Shown: positions 7,755-17,900 of the stretch, one piece after another | How positions within the stretch are numbered: the first letter of the stretch is position 1 | Layout of the letters: each line of letters opens with the position of its first letter | Origin: an uncultured Lachnospiraceae bacterium | Lineage (GTDB): Bacteria > Bacillota > Clostridia > Lachnospirales > Lachnospiraceae | Reading direction: 5' to 3' | Assembly: GCA_910577165.1 (NCBI GenBank) | Contig: CAJTLX010000037.1 | Coordinates: forward strand, 1-33,984 | Length of the DNA stretch: 33,984 nt | Notes under the pieces: model-generated | The model's database searches: none | Told to the model about the DNA's origin: nothing | What the model saw: only the letters and a program-made list of their open reading frames with translations | Made by a program: the position numbers and the translations under genes

Positions 7755-8561
7755 CTAACGTGACGCTGTCAATGCATCGCGAGGAAAAAGTGGCACTAAG
7801 TACCGCCGCCCCGATGCAGTCACTGTCTCCTCAAATCCTATGCCATACACCGCTCTAAGATTTTCTTCGCTCGCCACTTCCGCTGTTTTTCCCGAAGCAA
7901 ATAAATTTCCCTCCTTCATCAATATCAGTCTATCGCAATAGTCCAATGCCAAATTGATATCATGAAGTACCGCGATCACCGTTACCATCTTTTCCCTGCA
8001 AAGTTTCTTCATCACTTCCATTAGTTCAATCTGGTGACGCAAATCTAAATGTGAGATCGGTTCATCCAAAAAAATCCAGTCCGTTCCCTGTGCAATCGCA
8101 CGCGCCGCAACAACGCGCTGCAATTCTCCGCCACTTAGATAGAGAATACTTTTAAAGGCAAATCCTGAACAGTTCGTCAACTGCATCGCTTCTTCCACTG
8201 CGCACACATCCTCTTCCCCCGGCGATTCGAACCGCCCGATATATGGATTTCGCCCCATCATAACAAATTCTTTCACGGTAAAATCTGCCTCCGACACTGT
8301 GTTTTGGGGGACATAGGAAAGTAGCTTTGCAAGTTCTTTTTGGCGGTATTCTTCCAGAAATTTACTTCCAAGACATATGGATTGTTTCGAGGGCAAAAGT
8401 CGCAGCAAATGTTTTATCAGTGAAGTTTTTCCCGATCCATTTGCACCAAGAATTCCATAAAAATGCCCCGATTCAAGCACGAAAGTCAGATCAGAAAGCA
8501 CTGGTTTATCCGAGGAAGTCGGCTTCCAGGACAGACCACAAACACTTAAATTATTCTTCAT
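7755..8561 (-). CDS. btuD: ABC transporter ATP-binding protein, vitamin B12/siderophore type
   Basis: The 268-residue protein is a complete FecE/BtuD-type ATPase with Walker A GANGSGKTS (39-47), a Q-loop in YVPQN, signature LSGGE (142-146), Walker B WIFLDEP (Asp166, Glu167) and the switch histidine in VLHDINLALDYCD. It would energise import through the permease encoded just upstream, whose stop codon it overlaps by four bases (ATGA), indicating translational coupling. The family alone does not separate cobalamin from iron-siderophore transport. The cobalamin riboswitch at the head of the operon makes B12 or cobinamide the likely substrate. The sequence is about the usual length with no missing motif. 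Confidence 0.85.
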   Translation of the reverse strand: MKNNLSVCGLSWKPTSSDKPVLSDLTFVLESGHFYGILGANGSGKTSLIKHLLRLLPSKQSICLGSKFLEEYRQKELAKLLSYVPQNTVSEADFTVKEFVMMGRNPYIGRFESPGEEDVCAVEEAMQLTNCSGFAFKSILYLSGGELQRVVAARAIAQGTDWIFLDEPISHLDLRHQIELMEVMKKLCREKMVTVIAVLHDINLALDYCDRLILMKEGNLFASGKTAEVASEENLRAVYGIGFEETVTASGRRYLVPLFPRDALTASR

Positions 8562-9640
8562 TTTATTTGTCCCCGCTTATTTTTTCCCAGCAAAAAAATA
8601 AAATATGGTGCCCCGCAAAGCGCGGTCACTACGCCGACAGGAATTTCTGTCGGCGCAGTGACTGTCCTCGCTAACATATCACAAAAAATCATAAAACTCG
8701 CTCCGCAAAGCGCAGCGCACCAAAAAAGAACCCGGTGATCCGGTCCGAAGATCAACCGCATACAATGTGGTACAATCAGCCCGACAAAACCGATCACGCC
8801 GCTTACGGACACGCAGGCCGCCACAAGAAAAGTTCCCGCAAAAAGAACGACAATACGCGTATTCTTTAACGAGACACCGAGAGTTGCCGCTGTATCCTCC
8901 CCCGTAAGAAGCAAGTTTAATTCTCCTGCCACCGCAAAAAGTACTGCACTGCAAAGAAGCAAAAAAATTCCCAGGAAACAGACTTTTTCCCAGTTTGCCA
9001 GACCGAAACTTCCGAGTGTCCACATATAGATTTTTTCCAATCCATCTTTATTCCTGGTCATTAAAAAAGAGATTACTGCGGACAAAAATGAACTGACCGC
9101 TGTCCCCATCAGCAGTAGATGCACAGTTTGTACTCCGCCGCCTACACAGGCAATCCGATAAACCACAAAAACCGTAGATAGCCCCCCAGCAAAGGCGAAA
9201 AGCCCAGTCAAGCTAATTCCTCCCACCCATGTTCCCGCTCCAAAAAGCATTGCTAGTGTTGCGCCGAGTGCGGCTCCGGAAGAAACGCCCAAAATATGCG
9301 GATCGGCAAGCGGATTGCGAAACAGTCCCTGAAACGCGGTTCCCGTCACGGAAAGTCCCATTCCTACCAAACCTGCTAAAAGAACACGCGGCAGACGTAC
9401 CTGAAATAAAATTTGCTCATAAACCTCGTTGATTCCCTGTGTCTGTACAAACTGACCGATTCCCGGCAATTTCGACAAAATCAAATGTAGTGCATCCCTA
9501 ATGCTTAAATGTGCAGAACCGATACATACTGCCACAAAAACAAATATCAAAAAAAGTAGGATCAACGCTGTAAATCCAACAGGAAATGGAATGCGTTTTG
9601 CCGAGGAGTTTCCTTTTTTTTCCATATTTTTCTTCTTCAT
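8558..9640 (-). CDS. btuC: FecCD/BtuC-family permease
   Basis: This 360-residue membrane protein begins with a lysine-rich cytoplasmic end and a first span near residues 20-43, then the family pattern: RLPRVLLAGLVGMGLSVTG, FRNPLADPHILGVSSGAALG and, near the end, SGVIGFVGLIVPH and TEIPVGVVTALCGAP. These are characteristic of the ten-span BtuC/FecCD permeases. It overlaps the stop of the binding-protein gene by one base (TAATG) and has no strong binding site of its own, so it is probably translated by coupling. It forms the channel for the periplasmic-type lipoprotein BtuF and the ATPase. Substrate assignment rests on the riboswitch upstream. Confidence 0.85.
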   Translation of the reverse strand: MKKKNMEKKGNSSAKRIPFPVGFTALILLFLIFVFVAVCIGSAHLSIRDALHLILSKLPGIGQFVQTQGINEVYEQILFQVRLPRVLLAGLVGMGLSVTGTAFQGLFRNPLADPHILGVSSGAALGATLAMLFGAGTWVGGISLTGLFAFAGGLSTVFVVYRIACVGGGVQTVHLLLMGTAVSSFLSAVISFLMTRNKDGLEKIYMWTLGSFGLANWEKVCFLGIFLLLCSAVLFAVAGELNLLLTGEDTAATLGVSLKNTRIVVLFAGTFLVAACVSVSGVIGFVGLIVPHCMRLIFGPDHRVLFWCAALCGASFMIFCDMLARTVTAPTEIPVGVVTALCGAPYFIFLLGKNKRGQIK

Positions 9641-10611
9641 TACTGTTCGAGCGGTGTATGGAATAATTCTGCTAACTGTACAAAAATTTCAGCATTTCTA
9701 TGACTTTGACGCTCCAGCAAATGATAGACATCAAATTCAAATACATGGTTATTTTTCACCGCTGAAAGTCCCTCATATCCTGGTGTTGTGCAGAAATCCG
9801 CCGCCATCCCCTCCCCGATAATAATAATTTGCGGATCCGCCTCCAACAGCAGTTCATGTGTGATCATCCAGCCCTCCACATCCTGCGCGATATTTCTTCC
9901 ACCCGCGGAAGTTAAAATTTGTCCAATAAAAGTGGTTCCGCCAGAAGTATAATCTCCGGATTCACCGTACCCCGAAACATAATAGACAGTCGGCGCGGAG
10001 AAATTTGCATACTCTTCCCCCGCATATTTTGCAATGGTATCTTCAATTGCTTTTCTGGTCTGATCTGCCAGCGCATTTCCCTCTTTTGTAAGTCCCGTTA
10101 GTTCGCCAAGTGTGCGAATGATCTGATAGACCCCCTCCATATTTTCACTATCATAGAGTACCGCCACTTTAATGCCAAGATCCTCCATCTGTTTTTGCGT
10201 TTCCTCAGAAAAAAGAAGCGAACCGATCACCAAATCCGGCTCTAAAGCTAAAACTGCCTCGATATCCGGCGTAAAGATTGTTCCGACCGATGGAATAGCT
10301 GCCACCTCTTTGGGGGTATCACAGTAATCCGTGCGCCCTACCACGCGATCGCCTGCGCCAAGCTCGAATAAAATGTCCGTAATATTTGGTCCCATGGAAA
10401 TAATGCGTTTCGGTGTGTCTGTAAACTCCAGCACTGTCCCATCCGGGAGCGTCACCGAATATGCTTCGCCTGCATCCGACGCATCCGACGGATTATTTCC
10501 TGTTTCTGTCGGGGTTAACTCTGGAGTTTCTTCCTTGCCGCACGCTGCCATGTTGACAAGCAGCACCGTGCAAAACAGCAGCACCCAGAGTCCTTTTGTT
10601 ACATTTTTCAT
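9640..10611 (-). CDS. btuF: Cobalamin-type ABC transporter substrate-binding lipoprotein
   Basis: The start is ATG 10611, with GGAGGAAT just upstream; the longer frame to 10752 runs through the riboswitch and is not translated. The 323-residue product has a lipoprotein signal ending MAAC (Cys24) and a Glu/Thr-rich tether. The two-lobed class III binding fold follows: KRIISMGPNITDILFELGAGDRVVG, then the Asp/Pro segment DIEAVLALEPDLVIGS, a long linking helix, and LLLEADPQIIII near the end. It should capture cobalamin or a related corrinoid at the outer face of the membrane and deliver it to the permease. The gene heads a three-gene operon controlled by the upstream riboswitch. A haem- or siderophore-binding role is the alternative. 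Confidence 0.85.
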   Translation of the reverse strand: MKNVTKGLWVLLFCTVLLVNMAACGKEETPELTPTETGNNPSDASDAGEAYSVTLPDGTVLEFTDTPKRIISMGPNITDILFELGAGDRVVGRTDYCDTPKEVAAIPSVGTIFTPDIEAVLALEPDLVIGSLLFSEETQKQMEDLGIKVAVLYDSENMEGVYQIIRTLGELTGLTKEGNALADQTRKAIEDTIAKYAGEEYANFSAPTVYYVSGYGESGDYTSGGTTFIGQILTSAGGRNIAQDVEGWMITHELLLEADPQIIIIGEGMAADFCTTPGYEGLSAVKNNHVFEFDVYHLLERQSHRNAEIFVQLAELFHTPLEQ

Positions 10612-10659
10612 TATTCCTCCATGCTTCTCCCCTCTCCCGGGAGCGCGTAAAAATATACT

Positions 10660-10823
10660 CATATGGCAGGTTTCCTGGCTTATAGATCCTCTTACTTTTC
10701 GCATCTTCTCAGGGAAATTTCCCCAATGATATCCCGCAAATTTCATCCCCAATTACAGTAGTGGGAGCTGTCGCAGATTTTCACTGCGTTCCCTTTTACC
10801 CCGTTTTATCGGGCACCATATGG
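10660..10823 (-). promoter_or_regulatory. Cobalamin riboswitch
   Basis: On the minus strand the landmarks appear in order: GGTGCCCG near 10817, AAAAGGGAACGCAGTGAAAA, a GACAGCTCCCACTACTGTAA block matching the conserved cobalamin core, and the closing GAAGCCAGGAAACCTGCC with its B12 box. The ends pair through CATATGG/CCATATG. The btuF start lies about 50 bases beyond. No run of U follows, and a short CTCCCGGGAG hairpin lies between the aptamer and the binding site, so control is probably at translation. In the absence of cobalamin the transporter should be expressed. Confidence 0.93.
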
Positions 10824-10832
10824 CAATTTTCT

Positions 10833-10861
10833 ATTATAGAAGAAAATGCGATAGTTTGCAA
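10833..10861 (-). promoter_or_regulatory. Promoter of the riboswitch-btuFCD operon
   Basis: On the minus strand TTGCAA (10861-10856), a 17-base spacer and TATAAT (10838-10833). The start of transcription would fall near 10826, immediately before the riboswitch aptamer, which agrees with the aptamer boundary. Confidence 0.7.
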
Positions 10862-10936
10862 ACTTTTTTCACTTTTTTTATGAAAAAGTACATCTCATTA
10901 ACAATATATGATTATTTCATTATATTTTTATCTGTT

Positions 10937-12283
10937 TTATTCTTTCCCCACTGGAAAATACACAGAAATTTTCGTCCCTTCACCAAGTTTGCTTATCAAT
11001 TCTATCCGCGCATTGTGACAGACAGCAATATGTCTTACAATCGCAAGTCCAAGCCCCGTACCCCCCGTAGATTTTGAACGGCTCTTATCTACGCGATAAA
11101 AACGCTCAAAAATCCGCTCCTGGTGTTTTTCTGCAATCCCGATCCCCGTATCTTTTACCTCAAGACAGACCTCGTTTTCTGTTTTGTCCACGTTGACAAA
11201 CACTTGTCCGCCACGCCGGTTATAGCGAATGGCATTATCCACAAGATTGTACAAAAGTTCTTCCATCATTCCGCGATCCGCTAAAATCCTATGGGATTCG
11301 CCAGAAAATAAAATCTCCACCCCCTGTTTTTTTGCGTTGAGCCAAAGCATTTCCACACAAGTTTTCGCAAGCGCGGAAAGATCAAGTGTCTCGCACTCCT
11401 GTCCGCCCTTTTGTACATCCAGTTCCGAGAGGCGCAAGATATCGTTGATCAGTGCTAAGAGTCTTTTGGAACTACCCCCAATCTTTTTTGCAAACCGCGC
11501 TGCATCCTCACCGCTTGCCATACCATTCTCAATCAATTCCGCGTAGCCCTGGATCGCAGCTAACGGTGTTTTTAGCTCATGTGAAACATTTGCAGTAAAC
11601 TCCTGTCGCATTCTTGCATTCTGTAAAATACTCTCATGCTGTTCACGGATCGTTTTGATAAAAGGTCTTAATTCTCTGTAAGTATCCATATCACCCGCCA
11701 ATTCTGGCTCCTTTGCAAGCCGTTCAACCGGTGCTACGAAACGGCGCGTCAAAATCTGCGCGAGTGCCATACACAGCATAAATAAAAGCAGAGAAAGAAA
11801 AAGAACCAGCGGAAGTACACCTTTAAAAACCCCAAAAATACTGTCCGCTTCCTTAGCTACACGCAATACTGTATTTTCATTTATGCGCAGAGCAAAATAA
11901 AAGGTATTTTTGTGAAAAGTCGGGGAATTACGCACAATTCGTCCCTCCCCGCGCGCAAATGCCTCGATAATCTCCGCTCGGTCACTGTGATTATTAATTT
12001 CCCCCTTTGCCTCCGTATCAAAGAGAACGCGCCCCTCCTTATCAATCAATGTGATCCTCAATTTCTTGGATTCCTTCTCTTTTTCCAGCCAAAGATCATT
12101 ATTTTCTGTAAATTTTGTGATCTCATCCCCTTCTGCTCCAGAAAGAAGCCCCGCACAAAATGCTAAATCCCCAAAAACCTGCTGTTCGAATACCTCATAA
12201 TATACTGCCGTCACCAAAAGTAGGGTCGCTAGAATTGCGGTTCCCGCAACAGCGATCAATTGCAGATAGATTCTGCGTCTCAT
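10937..12283 (-). CDS. phoR: PhoR-like membrane sensor histidine kinase
   Basis: The 448-residue kinase has a membrane span at about 8-30, an extracytoplasmic sensing region of about 120 residues and a second span at about 155-177. A linker follows, then the phosphorylated His235 in FTANVSHELKTPLAAIQGY. The ATP-binding domain shows the N box LVDNAIRYN and glycine boxes VKDTGIGI and GTGLGLAIV, with FERFYRVDKSRS between. This matches the PhoR/WalK architecture without PAS or HAMP clearly visible. It lies 15 bases after the PhoB-like regulator and in one operon with a Na/phosphate cotransporter, so it most likely senses phosphate supply through the PhoU-domain protein. The symbol is by context. 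Confidence 0.82.
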   Translation of the reverse strand: MRRRIYLQLIAVAGTAILATLLLVTAVYYEVFEQQVFGDLAFCAGLLSGAEGDEITKFTENNDLWLEKEKESKKLRITLIDKEGRVLFDTEAKGEINNHSDRAEIIEAFARGEGRIVRNSPTFHKNTFYFALRINENTVLRVAKEADSIFGVFKGVLPLVLFLSLLLFMLCMALAQILTRRFVAPVERLAKEPELAGDMDTYRELRPFIKTIREQHESILQNARMRQEFTANVSHELKTPLAAIQGYAELIENGMASGEDAARFAKKIGGSSKRLLALINDILRLSELDVQKGGQECETLDLSALAKTCVEMLWLNAKKQGVEILFSGESHRILADRGMMEELLYNLVDNAIRYNRRGGQVFVNVDKTENEVCLEVKDTGIGIAEKHQERIFERFYRVDKSRSKSTGGTGLGLAIVRHIAVCHNARIELISKLGEGTKISVYFPVGKE

Positions 12284-12298
12284 ATAAAATTCCTTCCC

Positions 12299-12967
12299 CT
12301 ATTCCATCATATATCCCACATTGCGCACTGTCTTAATATATATTCCTTCCTCCCCCAGTTTTTGGCGCAGTGTTTTGATGTGCATATCAAGCGTGCGGGA
12401 ACTGCCCTCAAAATCAATTCCCCAGACGCGCTCCATCAAAAGATCGCGCCTTAAAACAATCCCCGCATTTAACAATAACAGGTGCAATAATTCAAATTCC
12501 TTGTAGGTCAGATCACAGAGTACTCCCCCCGCATAGACCTGGCGGCGCGACGTATCAAGAACGATCCCCTTAAGTGTAAGCACTTCTTCTTTTTCCTGCA
12601 CGCTGCGGCGCAGCAGGGCTTTTACACGCGAAATTAACTCCAGCACCCCAAAGGGTTTTGTCATATAATCATCCGCTCCGCCGTCTAACCCCTTTACCTT
12701 GTCAAGTTCCGTTGTCTTTGCTGTTACCATAATAATGGGAAGATTCTTTGTCAAAGCTTCCCTGCGCAATTTTTGCAGAACACAAAGTCCATCCTCGTCC
12801 GGCAGCATAATATCAAGCAGTACCAGATCTGGCAGTCTTTTTGCAAGTTCCCGGTAAAATTCCTTTGCACAGGAAAAATCCGCGATTTCATAACCGCTGT
12901 TTTTTAGAGCAAAACTTTCGATCTCTCGGATATTCGCATCATCCTCTACAATATACACCAAATGCAA
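12299..12967 (-). CDS. phoB: PhoB/OmpR-family response regulator
   Basis: I place the start at TTG 12967, eight bases after AGGGGG and five bases after the stop of the cotransporter gene; upstream codons in this frame read through that gene and are not native. TTG 12961 is an alternative. The 222-residue product has a receiver with Asp9/Asp10 and phosphoacceptor Asp52 in LLDIMLP, VTAKT, and KPF. The winged-helix output domain ends SSRTLDMHIKTLRQKLG and IKTVRNVGY, typical of PhoB. It should bind the Pho-box-like repeats upstream of the operon and activate its own transcription under phosphate limitation. Target assignment is inferred from gene order. Confidence 0.85.
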   Translation of the reverse strand: MHLVYIVEDDANIREIESFALKNSGYEIADFSCAKEFYRELAKRLPDLVLLDIMLPDEDGLCVLQKLRREALTKNLPIIMVTAKTTELDKVKGLDGGADDYMTKPFGVLELISRVKALLRRSVQEKEEVLTLKGIVLDTSRRQVYAGGVLCDLTYKEFELLHLLLLNAGIVLRRDLLMERVWGIDFEGSSRTLDMHIKTLRQKLGEEGIYIKTVRNVGYMME

Positions 12968-12971
12968 ATTC

Positions 12972-14765
12972 TCATTCCCCCTTTGCCCGCTGTGCTGCCA
13001 TTTGCGGCAATTCATATTTCCTGCGGTTTTCCTCCACCAATTGTTCAAACACCTCGTCATGCTTTGCGGTTTCCAGGTATCCATGCACCTCCATCCCGTT
13101 CTTTGCAATCTGAATTAAACATACAGCAATATTGGAGCAGTGATCGGCGATCCGCTCGAAATTTGCTGTTAAATCCGCTAAAATAAATCCCAATTCAATT
13201 GTGCAAGTTCCGGCGCGCAGCCGTTTGATATGGCGCATTTTAAGCTGTTCACTCAACTGATCAATCACTTCTTCCAACGGTTCCACAGCCTTCGCACATC
13301 CTGCATCTTCCTCCTCAAACACTTTCATTGAAAGTTCTAAAATATCGCGCACAGCCCCCGCATAGACTCTTAGTTCTGCGCGTGCGCCCGCAGAGAAATT
13401 AAGGGATTTCTGATCCATCTCTCTTGCCGCCTCGGCAAGATTTAACGAGTGATCGGCAATCCGCTCAAAATCTCCGATGCAATGTAAAAGTTCATTTAAT
13501 TCATGACTGTCCTTTGTCGAGAGCGCGGAACGGCTCAACTTTACTAAATAAGTGCCAAGTTCATCCTCGTAGCGATCCACCATCTCTTCCATTTCCTTTA
13601 CGCGCACAAAATCTTTCTCCGAGTATTCTCTCAAAAGATTTAATGCGCACAAAACACTCTCCTTCGCCAAGTGTGCCATACGCACTGCTGCCTCACGGCA
13701 GTGTTCGATGGCGAGTGAAGGGCGTTTTAAAAACCGCTCATCCAGAATCCGAAGTTTCTCTTTTGCAGAGGGCACTGCTTCTTCCTCATCAAGATTGCGC
13801 ACGGTCACACTTGCCAGCTTTTCCAGAAGATAGGAAAAAGGTAGTAGTACAAGAGTTGCAGAAAGATTAAAAACTGTGTGGATCACGGCAACAGAGGAGG
13901 CTTTCGCCGTGTCATCAAGAAAATGGAAGTCAAAAACTGCGTTCCCCGCATAGAATAATACCATAAAAAGCAGCGTTCCGACAAGATTAAAATATAGGTG
14001 GATCAATGCCGCACGCTTGGCATTTTTACTTGCTCCAATTCCGGAGAGCAGTGCAGTCACACAGGTACCAATATTTTGTCCCATAATAATTGGCACTGCA
14101 CTTTTTAAAGTTACTGCCCCAGTTGAACAAAGGGTCTGTAAAATACCAACCGAGGCGGAGGAACTCTGAATGACCGCCGTTAAAAATGCGCCTGCCAGAA
14201 GCCCTAAAATGGGATTGGAAAACATGGTAAGAATCCGTGTAAATTCTGGGACTTCTGAAAGTGGGGATACCGCTTTGCTCATTGTATCCATCCCAGACAT
14301 CAACAGTCCAAATCCGATAAAAATAATGCCGAGATCTCTTTTTTTCTCCCTCTTTGAAAACATTAAAAAAAGGATTCCTATTACCGCTAAAACCGGGGAG
14401 AACGCGGTCGGCTTTAGCAATTTTACAAAAAAATTGTCGCTCTCAATCCCGGATAAACTTAAAACCCAAGAAGTGATCGTGGTTCCGATATTCGCGCCCA
14501 TAATAATGGGAGCCGCCTGTGAAAGCCGCAAAAGTCCGGAATTGACTAACCCCACGGTCATCACTGTCGTCGCGGAGGAAGATTGAATCAGTGCTGTCAC
14601 CGCTGCACCAAGTGCCACTGCACGCAGTTTCCCGCTAGTAAATTTTTCCAAAAGCTGTTCCAAACGCCCTCCGGAAAGTTTTGACAGACCACTTTCCATA
14701 CAGTTCATCCCATACAGAAAGAACGCCAGCCCTCCAAACATTGTAAGCACATCAAATATATCCAT
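12972..14765 (-). CDS. Na/phosphate cotransporter with C-terminal PhoU domain
   Basis: The 597-residue protein has two inverted transport repeats, each with the family signature: ALIQSSSATT (from Gln61) and AVIQSSSAS (from Gln200). Also present are MGANIGTT and MGQNIGTC, the matching loops of NptA/YjbB-type Na/Pi symporters. From about residue 345 to 590 are helical repeats with CIGDFERIADHSLN and FERIADHCSN, the metal-binding motifs of PhoU. Fusion of transporter and PhoU is common in Firmicutes and couples phosphate movement to regulation. It is the first gene of an operon with PhoB- and PhoR-like proteins. The gene starts at ATG 14765 with AAGGAG upstream, preceded by phased Pho-box-like repeats. 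Confidence 0.9.
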   Translation of the reverse strand: MDIFDVLTMFGGLAFFLYGMNCMESGLSKLSGGRLEQLLEKFTSGKLRAVALGAAVTALIQSSSATTVMTVGLVNSGLLRLSQAAPIIMGANIGTTITSWVLSLSGIESDNFFVKLLKPTAFSPVLAVIGILFLMFSKREKKRDLGIIFIGFGLLMSGMDTMSKAVSPLSEVPEFTRILTMFSNPILGLLAGAFLTAVIQSSSASVGILQTLCSTGAVTLKSAVPIIMGQNIGTCVTALLSGIGASKNAKRAALIHLYFNLVGTLLFMVLFYAGNAVFDFHFLDDTAKASSVAVIHTVFNLSATLVLLPFSYLLEKLASVTVRNLDEEEAVPSAKEKLRILDERFLKRPSLAIEHCREAAVRMAHLAKESVLCALNLLREYSEKDFVRVKEMEEMVDRYEDELGTYLVKLSRSALSTKDSHELNELLHCIGDFERIADHSLNLAEAAREMDQKSLNFSAGARAELRVYAGAVRDILELSMKVFEEEDAGCAKAVEPLEEVIDQLSEQLKMRHIKRLRAGTCTIELGFILADLTANFERIADHCSNIAVCLIQIAKNGMEVHGYLETAKHDEVFEQLVEENRRKYELPQMAAQRAKGE

Positions 14766-14815
14766 CTTCTTCCCCTCTCTCTCCTTTTTTTACTTCCTGC
14801 AGTTTATTATTAGTA

Positions 14816-14854
14816 TGTAAACTTAAAATACGCCTTATGTAAAATCTGCGTAAA
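14816..14854 (-). promoter_or_regulatory. Pho-box-like array upstream of the phosphate operon
   Basis: On the minus strand TTTACG begins at 14854, TTTACA at 14843 and TTTACA at 14821, that is at spacings of 11 and 22 bases. The 11-base phase with TT(A/T)ACA-like hexamers is the arrangement described for PhoP/PhoB binding in Gram-positive bacteria. The expected unit near 14832 is degenerate. A TAATAA-type -10 follows about four bases after the last repeat, at 14812-14807, without a -35 box, as expected for an activated promoter. Confidence 0.55.
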
Positions 14855-14879
14855 ATTTCTTTCTTTTCTTTTCTTATTA

Positions 14880-14888
14880 TGGTATACT
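14880..14888 (+). promoter_or_regulatory. Extended -10 promoter for the GH2 gene
   Basis: TGG immediately precedes TATACT at 14883-14888, an extended -10 element. The -35 region (CTTTTC-rich) is weak, which extended -10 promoters tolerate. Transcription would start near 14895, about 30 bases before the ATG at 14924. It is divergent from the phosphate operon. Confidence 0.5.
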
Positions 14889-14923
14889 TAAATAAAATAA
14901 ATCAAAGAAAAGAGGTATCCTTT

Positions 14924-17900
14924 ATGGCTCGCACACTATTTAATTTCGGTTGGGAATTCTGCAAGAAACCCCTTGGCACTTCCCTTTTTGCCGTATTAGA
15001 AGACAATGATTTTTCTCCGGTCGAACTGCCCCACGACTGGCTGATTTTTAATACACAGAATCTTTATGAAACAGTGGAGGGGTGGTATCGCAAACGTTTT
15101 TTCTGCGCGCGGACATCCACCTCTGAACATCAAAAAGAAATTTTTCGTGACGATATGGAAATTTTTTACATAGACGAAGAAGAATCCGCCCTTCTCAATT
15201 TTGAGGGTGTTTATATGAATTCAACGATCTATCTCAATGGCAGGGAAGCATTTTGCTGGAAATACGGCTATTCCAGCTTTACTTTTGATGCCGCACCCTA
15301 CTTAAAAGAGGGGGAGAATGAGATTGTTGTGCGCGTTGTTCATCAGAGTCCAAATTCGCGCTGGTACTCCGGCGCGGGGCTCTACCGCAATATTTGGCTA
15401 AGCATAAAAAAGCCAATTCATTTTTATACCGACGGAATTTATGTTGTCACAAAAAAGAATGATGACCACTGGATAGCAGAGATTGATTCCGCCATAATCC
15501 TTCCGGAAAATACAAAATCCACACTCTGCATCCGCCATCAAATTGCACACGCGGACGGCACATTGCTCTCCGGCGCGATGGACTCCATGTTTTCCCCGGC
15601 GGATGTTTTCTGCCCGTATGAAAATAAAACCATCCGTGTCTTTACCAATTCCCAGAAATTAGCAGTAGTAAACCCTGCTCTCTGGGATATTGATTCCCCA
15701 ACGCTCTATACCCTTACCAGCGAATTAGTTGTGGATGGAAAATACATGGATTCTTCCTCCTGCCGCATCGGTTTTTGCACCAAAGAATTTACTCCTGAGG
15801 AGGGTTTTTTGCTTAACGGGCGCAAACTCCGCCTAAACGGAGCCTGCGAACACCATGATCTGGGGGCACTTGGCTCCGCGGTCAACAAAACCGCACTGCA
15901 CCGCCAACTTTCTATGTTGAAGGAGATGGGGGTCAATGCCATCCGCACCTCGCATAATATGCCTGCGGTAGAATTGATGGAACTGGCGGACGAGATGGGA
16001 ATTCTAATTGATTCCGAGGCGTTTGATATGTGGGAGCGTCCGAAGACAGCTTACGATTACGCCCGCTTTTTCAAGGAGTGGAGCCGCAGGGATGTCGCCT
16101 CGTGGATTCGCCGCGACAGAAATCATGTCAGTGTTATTCTCTGGAGCATCGGCAATGAGATCTACGATACACACGCGGATATGCACGGGGAGGAAATTAC
16201 GCGTACTCTCTGTGACTATGTGCGCGAGAATGATCCGAAACGCTGCGCGCCAATCACTATCGGTTCCAATTATATGCCGTGGGAGGGCGCGCAAAACTGT
16301 GCGGATATTGTCAAATACGCCGGGTATAATTATTCGGAACATTATTATGAGGAGCATCACAAAAAGCATCCGGACTGGGTGATCTATGGCAGTGAGACCG
16401 CCTCCGTTGTCCAGAGTAGGGGCATTTATCATTTCCCTTATCAAAAATCCCTTCTCGCGGATGATGATGAGCAGTGTTCCTCGCTCGGCAACAGTTCCAC
16501 AAGCTGGGGCGCGAAAAATACAATCGCCTGTATTGCCGATGATCGCGACACGCCCTACAGTGCCGGACAATTTATCTGGACGGGCTTTGATTATATCGGC
16601 GAGCCGACCCCATACCACACGAAAAACTCCTATTTCGGACAGATTGATACCGCAGGGTTCCCAAAGGATTCCTTCTATATTTTCCAGGCGGAGTGGACGG
16701 ATTACAAAAAGAACCCGATGGTACATCTCTTCCCTTACTGGGATTTTAATACCGGACAGCCAATCGATGTGTTAGTCTGCTCTAACGCGCCGATGGTAGA
16801 ATTATTTTTCAATGGAAAATCCCTTGGAAAACACGCACTTGATCACAAGAATGGGCGCGATGATCTGATTGCTCACTGGCAGATCCCGTATGAAAAGGGG
16901 ACGCTCTGCGCACGCGCTTACGACGAAGATAATTGCTGTATTGCCACAGAAGAACATTCTTCCTTTGGCGATGCCGCCTCTCTTGTGCTTACCGCCGACC
17001 GCGAAGTACTGCGCGCGGATGGCAGGGATCTGAGCTTTGTTACTATCCGCGCGGTAGATGGGGACGGGAATTTTGTCGAGAACGCAAATTTGCGCGTGGA
17101 AGTTTCGGTTTCCGGAGTGGGACGACTTCTAGGTCTTGATAATGGCGACAGCACGGATTTTGACCAGTATAAATGCACAAGCCGCCGCCTGTTTTCCGGA
17201 AAGCTTTTAGCGATTATCGGCGCGGGACTTATTGAGGGGGAAATTCGCGTGCAGGTTAAGGCAGCAGGACTTTTGTCAAGAGAAATCTCGCTTTTTGCCA
17301 GGGCATTAACCAAAGAGGAAATAAAAGAAGAAGAGCGGATGGGGACTCGTATGCCAAAAGATGCCAGACTGCTCTCAGTAAATGCTAAAGGAATTTCCTT
17401 TGTACCTGCTGGAAAAATGCGCCAAAGTGCCAGCGGGAATTTGGACTCTGGTGGACAAGCAGAACAATCTTTTACGGACAAAGTGGGGATGACCACAGAA
17501 AAGATTCTGGAGATAACCACAGATGAAATTCCGATCCGCAAGTTAGAACTTATCACGGATGGAAGATTTACTTTCTCCCCGGAAAAACGCCAGATTAGCG
17601 TTGTGGCAAAGCCTCTGCCAGAAAATGCTGACCGCGCAGAACTTATCTGGAAAGTAACTACGGATACGGGGATTGAATCCAATCTCGCAACCCTTTCAAT
17701 TTCCGAAAATCAAGCGATCGTAACCGCACAGGGCGACGGAGAATTTTTGGTGCGCTGTATGACAAAGAACAATACCGACAAGATCCGCATTATCTCCCAG
17801 CTTGCCTTTAGTGTCAGGGGGCTTGGAAGTGCCACTATCACCCCGTACCAGTTTGTCTCTGCCGGACTTTATGATATTGCTCTTGGCACGCTTACCAATG

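Noticed and set aside
10612..10752. N-terminal extension of the btuF-like frame
   Set aside because: It runs through the cobalamin riboswitch; a strong binding site and lipoprotein signal start at 10611.
12968..13108. N-terminal extension of the PhoB-like regulator
   Set aside because: It lies inside the cotransporter gene in another frame; the receiver domain begins at the TTG at 12967.
16004..17682. Long open frames antisense to the GH2 gene
   Set aside because: Their translations are Arg/Ser/Pro-rich shadows of a well-conserved enzyme, with no binding sites.
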